A stretch of 50,761 nt of DNA from contig NMRA01001135.1 in the NCBI GenBank assembly GCA_002633005.1, positions 1 to 50,761 of the forward strand. The letters run 5' to 3'. The DNA comes from Phoronis australis (Eukaryota > Phoronida > Phoronidae). Below the pieces are notes generated by a model, which was not told where the DNA came from, ran no database searches, and saw nothing but the letters and a program-made list of their open reading frames with translations. Below are positions 35,105 to 45,180 of this stretch, one piece after another; position 1 is the stretch's first letter, and the number at the start of each line of letters is the position of its first letter. The translations under genes and the position numbers were made by a program.

Positions 35105-36910
35105 TTAAATATCAATTCTTTTAAACTCCTTATCAGACAGTGGTCTCCATGGAAACCCCAAGTGCCTGGACACCTCAGTTTCAGTATCCTCAAAGGTGCG
35201 GGAATTAATCTTAAGACTGTCAAAGAACTCTGATGACCAATCAGGATTTTTTGGCCAATCAAATCGCTTGATTATGGCGTTTTTACGAACATACAGCTTT
35301 TGAATCCCCACAGACTCTTTTGCAATGATTATCAGAGTACAGGTGGAGATGAGCTCTCTTATGACGAGAGTGTGAAGGTTTTGACACCGACGTACCAACA
35401 TTACAAGTCCTGTATCACAACGACTATTGAAAGAGCGCGTCAAGTGAAAGCGAGGCAGACCCAGGTAGGCGTATACACGCAATGTTCCAGGATAGTGGTC
35501 CACAATAGTGAACAACGCCTGAGGGTCCACCTTAGAAAACGGTGACTTATACACAACCTGATGTACCGGGGCATGCTTCTGGAATATGATCTCCATCTTG
35601 CATTTGTCTCGCACTTCCAGTCTCACCTTCAAATGAGGCGCTAGTCTCCTGACCTCCCGCCAGGTGTCGCCACTGACTGGTGTGGCATGCTCTGTGAAGG
35701 TATCCTGCACAATGACCAAATCTGTAAGACAAGTGCTCGGCAACATAGCTACAACATCCTGACTAAGCTGTTGAGGGGAGATAACCAACCTCCTCATGTT
35801 ATTGCACAAAGCCACGTGAAAATAAGGGTACTGTTCCCTGGTGCAGTTCAAAATCTCAAGTTCTTGTAGTGTTTCACTACAGTTGCTGACAACGCTGTCT
35901 AACAAGCCATGGGCATCTTTAACATCCAACAGCAACTGGTTGAGCTGGAGCGTTTTCAACCCCTTCAGATTTCCAAGGAGGCGACGCAACTCAGTCAAAA
36001 TCTTGCCTCCAGTTCCATGAACAAATGTCCCAGCCACACTTCGGGTTTCACAGGCAAATGAAAACAAAAACTTGGACAAGTGTGGGAGGGGGTATGTGTC
36101 TTCATAGAACTCAATAAATTTATTGAGAACGTGAAAAAGCTCGTACAAATNGACAAGTGCTCGGCAACATAGCCACAACATCCTGACTAAGCTGTTGAGG
36201 GGAGATAACCAACCTCCTCATGTTATTGCACAAAGCCACGTGAAAATAAGGGTACTGTTCCCTGGTGCAGTTCAAAATCTCAAGTTCTTGTAGTGTTTCA
36301 CTACAGTTGCTGACAACACTGTCTAACAAGCCATGGGCATCTTTCACATCCAACAGCAACTGGTTGAGCTGGAGCGTTTTCAACCCCTTCAGATTTCCAA
36401 GGAGGCGACGCAACTCTGTCAAAATCTTGCCTCCAGTTCCATGAACAAATGTCCCAGCCACACTTCGGGTTTCACAGGCAAATGAAAACAAAAACTTGGA
36501 CAAGTGTGGGAGGGGGTATGTGTCTTCATAGAACTCAATAAATTTATTGAGAACGTGAAAAAGCTCGTACAAATTATAGTAGTCAGACAGAGGCTTAATC
36601 TCGAGCGTACGAAAATACTCGCCCACCTTAAGCAGACACATGTTGACATGAGCACCACTCAGTTCATATTGGTAACCCCTATAAAGAGTTTGTCGTCTTA
36701 CAACAAAAGAGCGTTCGCCAACTACAAAGTGTTCCCAGAGGCGTGGCGCAAAGAATGCATCATACCAGTGTCGACACACACAGGAGGCGTTAGCTCTATC
36801 CGTGCCTTGGAGGTAGGAAAGTACCTCCACTAATAGAACATCTGGCAGTGCGGCCCATGTCGGCTCCTCCTCGTCACCTGGAGCATCACTAGTTCCCTCT
36901 GTTGACGAAT
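35105..36910 (-). CDS. F-box protein, FBXO33/39-like, large terminal exon (contains assembly duplication)
   Basis: Substrate-recognition subunit of an SCF ubiquitin ligase by family. The acceptor TTGTTGTTGTAG|AT at 36910 leads into an acidic segment (SSTEGTSDAPGDEEEP), then a clear F-box: WAALPDVLLVEVLSYLQGTD, RANASCVCRHWYDAFFAPRL, WEHF. Leucine-rich-repeat-like strands follow (LKGLKTLQLNQLLL, LQELEILNC, LTDLVIV). The end, with CQNLHTLVIREL and the HLGFPWRPLSD...FKRIDI tail, resembles FBXO33. The stop is at 35105-35107. As given, the exon is broken by N36151 and a 423-bp repeat. If one repeat copy is removed, 1382 bases remain, exactly 2 + 459 codons + stop, so the real exon is intact. The specific target is unknown. 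Confidence 0.8.
35728..36574. repeat. Direct 423-bp duplication joined by a single N (two alleles)
   Basis: 35728-36150 and 36152-36574 are the same sequence, with N at 36151 between. I found four differences: Val GTA/GTG, Ser AGC/AGT, Val GTT/GTG and Thr ACT/ACA. All are silent in the F-box frame. This is the pattern of two haplotype contigs that overlap but were placed end to end. Confidence 0.93.
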
Positions 36911-39845
36911 CTACAACAACAGAAAACAGGAAATGATCGCTAAGAGCCGTCCCTTTTCCTTAACCCTCAAACAAAAGATACCAGTCATAACAGTTTAGGC
37001 ACTGTAGTAAGTAGCTATTGATATCTCAACCAATAAGAAGCATTCATAGTTATCAGTTGGGAAATCAAATGTGTTGCCTAATGAAATAGTGTTTCCTGTC
37101 ATCACAGCTAATTCTGTTAAAAGCAAAAAAAAATAACGTGCAATAACCATTAAGGTGACAGAATTCTAATGGGAAACTTTCAGAGAGTAATCTTGGCTGA
37201 TCACTTGAGATCAGCTTATTTGGATGTAATGAATTTTACACAAATTAATGGTAAATTGTCTCCTCGTCCTCTAGAGGCCACTAGTATCCAGTACTATCTG
37301 AGAAGTCATCCTACTGCACTTTTAAAGTCTCCCATTACAGAATGGCAACGCCACTTTACTAAGGTTCCCGTTAATTAATCTTCATTCTAGGTTATGACTG
37401 AAGGCTAGTCGGACGATAAATCTGTCTTACCCCTTTTACTGTTAAGACGGGAATTTCACATCACTATGTGTGCATACTTTTAGTGTGTACTACAGGTAAG
37501 ATGGAGATGACGACTGTGGGGTCTCCCTACATGTTATGGAAAAGGTAGTCTTAAAACGAAACATGTGCACTTCCTACATACATGTACATGTACTCTATAC
37601 TTGTTGCCTAGCTATTGCATGCTTTGAATACATAATTTGGATACTTTAATTGAGTGAACCTGAGAAATGTCCAGCAAGAGATCCACAACTTTTTAAGTTT
37701 CCAGGAATAGCAGAAATATTTAAATGTGTGGCGTGACAAGTCTGAAACTTGAAGAATTCCAATACCAGTCTCCTAAAAATGCAATCTGATGAGACCAGTG
37801 CAGTTGCTTGGGGTAACATTGACCTGTAAGAGATCACTGCCATGCACTGATTAGATGCCCCCGGCAAAAAGAATGCTCAAACGCCCAAAAATGTGCTATA
37901 CCTGTAAGATACATCAATACTATTGCGTACAGTACGATACATCAATATTTCTAAAATTTTCAGACTTGTCATGCTTAATGTAAACTTAAAGAAAATTAAG
38001 TTGTATTGATGGAAAAAAGGCCCAACAGAATTAGCAAACTTACAAAAACACACATGTAAGTACATGATGAATTGCAGAAGAAAACTTTTTAACCCCAGTA
38101 AAACTGATTCATTGCCTATCAAATTAATTAAGCAAACAGGACAACAAAAATGCTTTGCCATGGTGACAAGAGTACTTCTATCCCGAGTGGTGGGAGGGGA
38201 GGGGAATTGAAGCACCCTATCTTGATTGTAAACCAGTGTGGTGTATGGACTATGTACCAAGTTATTAAATTGTTCTACAACAAAATGATTTTGTCAAAAA
38301 AAACATTGCATACAAATGAGTCACTTTAGGTAGGGTGGGGACACATCCGACTTTCAATAGAAAAGAATAGCGAGGATATATCAATAATTCGAATGCACAC
38401 AAATGTCGAGTTTACTTTGGATTTAAAACAAAAGAATTGAATTTCTGCTTATTGATTTTTTCTTAAATTACCTAACTAGATCGTAAATACGACAGAATTT
38501 GCCCGTTTGTACTATTAGGTCACTCTATACTATTATTGAACTTCCAGACCAAATTTTTCGGTTGACAGTATTACTACTGCTTCTTCTATTTAGTGAAAGT
38601 TGGTGAAAGTTTCTGATCTATACTACTATTATAAGATCTTTATTATTATAAATGGAGCTTGAGAGTAGCTCATTAGGATGCATTTTGAGCTTGGAGGGGG
38701 AAACTAGTTTGCATAGTTGCTTAAAATTTTGCAGATGGTTGTAAATCATGGGTGTTGTTCGTGCACACAATAAGCTTTTTGAAACTGAAATGCAATGTCT
38801 GAGAAAGTAGTTCCTTGAGTGAGCCTACATGTAAAACTGTCATAGTTAGCTGGTGTAAGTAAACACAGCTTAACATTTAGGGTTTATGGTCCTGGCTGAG
38901 AAGATAATTCTTTTGTAATCTTTATGGAAGTTGAATAGCCAAGCCTGGTGTAATGACGAGGAACGGTATTTTGTCAACTTTAGGCATTCACTGCATAACA
39001 ACTGAACACCAGTCTAGGTTAACTTTTTAATTTTGCACTAGTGTTAAACAAAAAATAAGAAAAATAGAAGTGAGTCTCAGACTTGTTAACAGTACTAAAG
39101 ATAAGCTTGGTGAATGTAGGAACTAGTCAATAGAAAAGGGGAAAATAAGCCATCATGTACTGTGTTTTGGTGGAATTTCATTGTGAACATTTACTAGGCC
39201 ATAATTAGGAAACTTTGATCAAAATGTCAAGAGTCTGACACCAGTGGGCACCATATCAAAAATGCGACTGCAGTGACTTAACTGCTTACATGTTGAGATG
39301 TTGTATACTTTTTGAGCCTGAACCCAATACTAAATTCTTGATTGATTGTCACTAACTTTTGACTAGTGCAGAGGTTTTAGGAACAGAGGCTCAAACTTTG
39401 AGTGTATTGGGACCTACACAACTAACCAAGCAGGTCCCCCATCTGTGTTGCCGCCTCCTCGACATGGCTGGAAAGATGGACATCCTCCCCATAATGCTAA
39501 GAATGTTTCCATTTAAACTTGAGCATAGAGCGTTCAGTTTTCAATTTCATCAACAGAAAGATAGACTGTTCGAAAGAGAATGATTGCAAGATTATTTGGC
39601 TTAGCTGGAAGGATTTAAAGACTCCAATTGCCTCCAAAGGTGTCCACTTATAATCGAAAGGTACACATAGTAACCGGATTATGTCAACGTAATTTTCAGA
39701 AAATCTTCCGGGTGAACGAAATTGATTATGATGTGGCGCTGTCTACGACATGACCTGAGATTTGATTGGAAAGCCCATATTTTACATGTAGTGACTATAG
39801 TTACAATAATCACACAAAGCACCACATAGTTTTTATCATGCTCAC
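36911..39845 (-). other. Probable intron of the F-box gene
   Basis: Runs from the candidate upstream exon donor at 39846/39845 to the acceptor at 36911. I see no other coding pattern in it; frames at 37169-37378, 37877-38260 and 39359-39583 look like chance. TACATGTA words occur near 37580. Confidence 0.45.
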
Positions 39846-39949
39846 CACTTAAACGCAGATCTGCAGCATTACGTCGAATTAATCTTAGCCATGTTTTCAC
39901 ATAAGCCTCGAGTGCAGCGGTCTTCTCAGGGGAGGTCATTCCATTAGCT
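39846..39949 (-). CDS. Probable upstream exon of the F-box gene
   Basis: Acceptor TTATGTTTAG|A and donor AGTG|GTGAGC enclose 1 + 34x3 + 1 bases: ANGMTSPEKTAALEAYVKTW, then LRLIRRNAADLRLS. The donor leaves G, and the F-box exon begins AT TCG; together they make Asp and keep the frame (LRLSDSSTEGTSD). Strand, distance (2.9 kb) and phase fit, though a random phase match has a one in three chance. The segment is likely an amphipathic helix ahead of the F-box. A further exon carrying the start codon must lie at higher coordinates. Confidence 0.5.
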
Positions 39950-40404
39950 CTAAACATAAATAGCAATTCTTGAAAACAAACATTTAGACAATCAAAAGTG
40001 AAATATCCCTAGGCCATTAGACATGAAAGAAAATATGAACTAAACTGCGTATGAGAACTCATTTCCTATAAGATGTTACCATTGTCTGACTCTCAGGACC
40101 TTGAAGCAAAAATATGCCATTCAGTTCAATTTACTATTTTGTAAAGTCAGTTTCACAACCATCAAGAACTTCTCTCACTGAATATCAATTTGAATGACTC
40201 TGAATCACAGGCTTTAAGTCGAAGTGTGCCTGCTGCAGTGCTGTACATGCCCTGTTCATAGCCATAGGGTGGTACTGTCTCAAATCAATTAAGAATTAAT
40301 GTTAAGCAATCTAGCCTTTGCTTTGGTAAATTTTACGACATGAAGTTTGAACATCAGAGGTGACGACGAGAACCATCCGGGCGGCATGAAATTTTGAAGT
40401 CAGA

Positions 40405-40473
40405 CATGGGTAGCGCACCATTGGGGGCTGTGGGGCTATAGCCCCCACCTATTTCAGGGCTGCGCCGCTCATG
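40405..40473 (-). repeat. Inverted-repeat element with CTATAGCCCC core, copy 2
   Basis: Reverse complement begins CATGAGCGGCGCAGCCCTGA and ends GGTGCGCTACCCATG with GGGGGCTATAGCCCC in the middle, matching the element at 28150-28224 end to end. Confidence 0.75.
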
Positions 40474-40477
40474 GTCT

Positions 40478-40527
40478 ATGGGCGGTGCACCACAGGGGAG
40501 CTATATAGCCCCTCAGTTTTTTCAGTG
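40478..40527 (-). repeat. Partial third copy of the same element
   Basis: Reverse complement reads CACTGAAAAAACTGAGGGGC, then TATATAGCTCCCCTGTGGTG and CACCGCCCAT. It lacks the outermost end and lies four bases from copy 2. Confidence 0.65.
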
Positions 40528-40735
40528 TGAAACTCGTAGAGTATTTGTCGAGAGCAAAGGTAGCATTCTATCTTACTCAAATTGCGGACACTGCGTAGTT
40601 AGCAGGCTAGATTCATTATAATAAAAGATGTTATTTAACTGTTAATGTATCGACTGTCCTGTTAGGTTGCAAGCTTCATTCTTTAGTTGAAGCTCAACCA
40701 ACGATTGGTTCCAGAGTGACCTGTATTTGCTTCAG

Positions 40736-40933
40736 AATTCCAAATGTATGGACAGTGGAAATCTTTATAAAAAATATGACACTCACCAGTGGCGAAATGA
40801 CCAAAATATACCTTCGAAATTAAACCGGAAATTAGCAAATGAACGAAGCGCTCCTGGTGGGAAATACAGGAATAAAATTCAGAGCCGCCGGCGTCGCGTG
40901 AAACGAAGACGGCAAAGCACAGCTGTAAAATAA
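40736..40933 (+). CDS. Possible terminal exon, basic C-terminus
   Basis: After the good acceptor TGTATTTGCTTCAG a frame of 65 codons runs to TAA at 40931-40933. It reads NSKCMDSGNLYKKYDTHQWR, continues through SKLNRKLANERSAPGGKYRN, and ends in a strongly basic KIQSRRRRVKRRRQSTAVK that could be a nuclear localisation signal. AATAAA-like sequence occurs shortly after the stop (about 40942) and AATAAA at 41164-41169. No family is recognised and no upstream exon was found, so it could be chance. Confidence 0.35.
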   Translation, partial: NSKCMDSGNLYKKYDTHQWRNDQNIPSKLNRKLANERSAPGGKYRNKIQSRRRRVKRRRQSTAVK

Positions 40934-41163
40934 GCCTTAAAATAAAAATTCACTACTTGTGTGATAATGTAACGACTTAAGTCAATTGCCATTGTTATGT
41001 TAGACATTGGTAAATGAATTGTAATTAGATTTACTTCAAATCAGTGGCCGGTCAGTATAGGCTTGCGCACATATGGCCCATACTTTGCGGGTTGTGATCA
41101 TGCTTTTGTTTGTTTTATTGTACTCTGTAAACTGTATTATGAGCTAATATCATTACTTGTCTT

Positions 41164-41169
41164 AATAAA
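41164..41169 (+). promoter_or_regulatory. AATAAA polyadenylation-signal hexamer
   Basis: Plus-strand AATAAA about 230 bases after the stop of the candidate terminal exon at 40736-40933. It supports that exon only weakly, since the hexamer is frequent in AT-rich DNA. Confidence 0.3.
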
Positions 41170-41176
41170 CCTGTCA

Positions 41177-41210
41177 CCCTCTCTCTCGCTCTCTCTGTCT
41201 CTTTCTCTCT
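41177..41210. repeat. CT-rich microsatellite
   Basis: CCCTCTCTCTCGCTCTCTCT followed by GTCTCTTTCTCTCT; a pure pyrimidine tract with few interruptions. Confidence 0.95.
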
Positions 41211-43378
41211 ACTTGCGGGAAGGAATCCCGTTATCTAGGTAGATGTACATGTAGGATCGTGGCCCTGACTGCCGTGGCCGGAGTGCAAGGCGGACCGGGG
41301 AGTCCTCTGTTGAAAGGCAAATTAGTAAAAAGCTCTTTCAAAAAGTGACATTCTGTAGACTATATACTTATATTTGATTCATAAGATTAAAATATTCCTG
41401 AATTTCATTTCCTGGCCTGGGCGTCGCCCGACCTACTCCATGTAGGCCCCGCGTCGCGGTGAAGACGCTTTTCAGTGAGTGTTTTTTTTCGCTTGTGCTG
41501 AATTTCCTTCAAAAACATGTCAGAAATACTCGAATGGGTAAAAATACTCGGTTGGGTATATTCCCAGTAAGGCATTATCATTTGTTGTGGTACATGTACG
41601 TAATAAGTTGAAATAATCGACGCCCACCGAAGGTGATGAACCCGGAGAAAATAGGTGTCCTGTGTGAAATAGCGTTCCTCAATCATCAAACGTTGACGCA
41701 TATTTCAGAAAAGTCTTACAAAAATGTACACTAAAAGAAAACACAGAAATTGGAAACCTTGTTTTCTCATGTCCAGGAAATTCAGTTCATAAGATTCGGA
41801 AAAAGGGAAATTTTCAAAATCGGTTTAGGAAAGCTCCAGCAAGCGAAATAATTAGCGAGAATCAGGAAAGGTATTAAAAACTCTAAGATCATTTTACAAA
41901 ATCAAACGCCGTAGGAAAAATGGACCATCACAGCTACAATGGGTAAAAATTGTAGTAGAATATTTACACTTTATTGCTAAGGAAACTGAATTCACAGATT
42001 AAAAATCTTTGAATGCGCCCTGAGCGCGTTGAGCGCTCCTAAAATGCCTGAGATCAATCCTTGATAAACAAGATTATTTTAAGTCTGCTATATTCCATAG
42101 TGTTGTATATCAAGGAACTTGCAAATGTATATGCAGTAGGATTTACTTACTTCATGCGGGAACAAGACGAACGAGTATCCTGCGTGAATTCAAAGCGTGC
42201 CATCAAACCTTATAAAAACAAAGTTATCAACCTTGAGAATTCGCAAAGACTAAAAATGTTGAAGAAAATTATTTCTTGACCAAAGAAATTGACGTACCTC
42301 GGACCAACAATTAGTATTCAGCGGGGCCCACCATTCTTTTACAAGTGATCCCCCCTAAATTGGAAAGTAGAAAAACTACAATTACCGCACTCTATTTTCT
42401 TATAATCAATATACAAGCGCAAGAACAATGGCGAAGGGCGCCTTTTGCAGCGCATGAGGCCTAAATCGCACTCCGAAATTGGCGCCAGAAATGTCATTTT
42501 TTTACGTTTCCTAATGATCCAGAAGATTATTTGCTATTCAATAATAATAATAATTCATTGCCTTTCATTTTGCGTTTTCTGTTCATATTTGGAAGAAAAG
42601 TCGATAGCAGCCCCGCGGTGCCACTGTCGTAACTTGTTAGCAACTGTCGGTAGTCTACCCTACGGCACAGCCGCCGCGAGTGCCGCCGGGGCGTCCTCTG
42701 CCCGGGATTAACCGTTCGTCAGCTTTTTTGGATATTTGCACTCCATGTATTCCAAGTCACAATGTCAATATGTAAGTCACCCGAATGATCGCAGCCATAA
42801 TTATAGAAAAAAAACATACCCAATGGCCAACCCGGCGGACACCGTGACGGCCACATGCAGTTACGGCAGCCACAGGGCCTCATACGAGTCAAGTTAGAGA
42901 ATCTGTCGGTCTCGATAAAAAAATTCGGCATAATTTTAATGCGCCACTTGGCCCAAGTTAAGAAACACCAATGCGTCATTGAAAACTTAATTCTATGCGC
43001 CAAGCGCGGGGCGCAACCCTAAAACTAGTGGATAGACAGTGGGAGTCCTACGCTGGCCTACTACACAGACTGACAATATACATGTAGGCCTACTGTAGCG
43101 TAGTGTGATGTAGGCTAACGGCCTTCTGTGGGCCGAGTCTGAGGTTTGCTCCTGACTCTGATTGAGTGTTAAGTGCAATTAAGCGCTGGGAACCGACCAT
43201 ATGAATAGAGATGCGGCCTACTCGGTAGTCCAAGAACTGCAAGTGAATGCTCTCGTCACTTCGAGGAGTCCATGCGCATAATTCATAATTTTTCGTAAGT
43301 GGATTTTACCTGAGCATTTTTATAGTAATAAAAGTCTTTTCTTCTTGTAAGTCACAGCTAGTGTACTGGCTTAATATG

Positions 43379-43640
43379 AGCCCATCAATGGCCCTGTACT
43401 GGGCCAACACAGTCTGTCAATAACGGCCCTTTACAGGGCCGAAACCGGTTGTTGGTGTACTGGCCCAGTAATGGCGTGGTACTGGTCCTTTACTGGCTCG
43501 ATATCGCAATCATGTATCGGGGCCAATACGGGGAAGGTGTGCAGAATGTTATTGGGCCAGTACTGGCCTACACTCCCATTGGGCCAATACAGAAGACATT
43601 TCAGGGCCAGTATTGGCCCAGTACCTGCATGTTTACTGGG
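43379..43640. repeat. Cluster of palindromic TACTGGCCC/GGGCCAGTA units
   Basis: About a dozen short units such as GGGCCAGTACTGGCC, GGCCAGTATTGGCCCAGTAC, GTACTGGGCC, CCCTTTACAGGGCC and GTACTGGCCCAGTA are spread over 260 bases at irregular spacing in both orientations. The open frames here (43449-43652, 43471-43794) follow the repeat (GPVLAYTPIGPIQ...) and are not supported as genes. Confidence 0.75.
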
Positions 43641-44754
43641 GCATGTTCATGAATGCTCGTATGAAGAACAATCTGGTATGGAATGCAGTGCCAGCACATT
43701 TGATGTCCCGAATCCACCAAAAATGAAGATGTCAAAAATTTCTCCGGAAATTATGATATTACAGCTCTGGAGACTTTACTGGGACATTACGTGACGAGTG
43801 TAGAAAGGACAATTGGTCAAAACTTGTTTTACAAATTTTTACTAACGGTTGATCAGATTGAGATTTTATGAAAAGTTTGCCTAACAGATTTGAAGAGACC
43901 CAATGTTAAACTGACGGATCTTTCAAAGTCTGAATGCAGTGGTGAAATTTTGATCAATCCTAAGCTAAATTATTTGAAACAAACTATCAAACAGAATTTT
44001 ATTTAAAAATTAACATTTCTAGAGAAAAAAGTCCATAATTTCTCAATTTTGATATAAAGTCTTGCCGCTGAAAGTGTAAACTGGACGTTTTGGTATTTTT
44101 ACTCGCATTGAGGAGCGTTTGTGTGATTTTTATAATGTCCCATTGAGAATACATTTTCTCTGCTCTTGTGTTCTCGACACTGATCTTCAAAACAGCCTCA
44201 TTTGTACGTTTTTGGAGATTGTGATCAATATAAGCCCTAGTTGTGGCTAGGTAACAGATATGATCTCGTGGTCAGGCTTTAACTTACCTGAAATATTTAC
44301 CGTTACTGATAAGCGGAACAGTGGGTAATATGAAATTAAATTTTGGTCTTGACATCCAAGTCTTCTTGGTTCAGTTTTGTAGGAAGTTCTGTGGGTAGTG
44401 AACATTTTGATTGACGTTTGGTACATTTTAAAATATTTAGTCGTGACATTTTGCAACTTTAACTAGTTATGAGTGACGATATTACTCAATGTTATATATT
44501 TTGTAAGTTGTGAGATGTTCTACAGATTACCAACTGAATTGTAACTATTGATGGGGAGTTTACCCTGTACTGGCACGTCCCTGACACTAAGAGATAATGG
44601 AATGTTCTAAAATAATATGACTTCTGAGAGTGCATCAGAATGGATTACATTATTGTAGTAGTGACGAATTGTCTTGTTTTCTTCTTCTTACTTGTGTAAC
44701 ACCCACTGCACAAAACAATTGTCTGCATTGCTAGTAGCCTGGTGCATTGAATAG

Positions 44755-45093
44755 GGAACGCATGAGAAATTGTTTGGTGGAGATGAAAGCAGCAGTGAGC
44801 TGGGATCACCATGTAATGAAAAGTTGGAAAATACCCAGGATGGTACTGACGCACCACAGTTGCATGGACACAGGCCATTACAAAATGTCCTTGTGGTGCA
44901 TACACAAAAACGAGGGTCAAAACTTATCACCACCTCAACACATGTTGTCAGTGGTCAGGAGGATCTACCAACCAAAATGTGTGATGATGGGAGGTGCTCA
45001 ACACCCATGTGGCACACCACTTGCTTTTACTTGTGCACTCCCCTGGCAGGCGCTCAACAACCATTTGGCACCCACCTGGTTTTACCTGTTTAG
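44755..45093 (+). CDS. Weak candidate exon, unknown product
   Basis: From an acceptor-like GCATTGAATAG an open frame of 112 codons plus stop reads GTHEKLFGGDESSSELGSPC, then NEKLENTQDGTDAPQLHGHR. Composition in the first 70 codons is protein-like. The last part (from about 44990) overlaps a degenerate ~60-bp duplication (GGTGCTCAACACCCATGTGG / GGCGCTCAACAACCATTTGG) and is less convincing. An ATCAATAAAAC hexamer context follows at about 45160. No family recognised; other frames in the same place are also open, which weakens the call. Confidence 0.25.
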   Translation, partial: GTHEKLFGGDESSSELGSPCNEKLENTQDGTDAPQLHGHRPLQNVLVVHTQKRGSKLITTSTHVVSGQEDLPTKMCDDGRCSTPMWHTTCFYLCTPLAGAQQPFGTHLVLPV

Positions 45094-45180
45094 CATTCCT
45101 CCCATGTGCCCCCCTTCCTGGAACCTGGGGAAAACTGCCTCCTGAACCCTCAAGATATATCAATAAAACTATGTAATCCA

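Noticed and set aside
35300-36833. Plus-strand frames across the F-box exon
   Set aside because: Antisense shadows; the minus strand carries the F-box domain and shows silent-only differences between alleles.
41405-41701. Minus-strand frame of 98 codons
   Set aside because: Composition is fairly protein-like, but there is no recognised motif and no convincing splice context linking it to the F-box gene.
42445-43003. GC-richer patch with a plus-strand frame and a minus-strand Cys-rich frame ending in a donor-like TTGG|GTATGT
   Set aside because: Considered as a CpG-type promoter and first exon (MRPCGCRNCMWPSRCPPGWP). No partner exon with matching phase was found, so I left it out.
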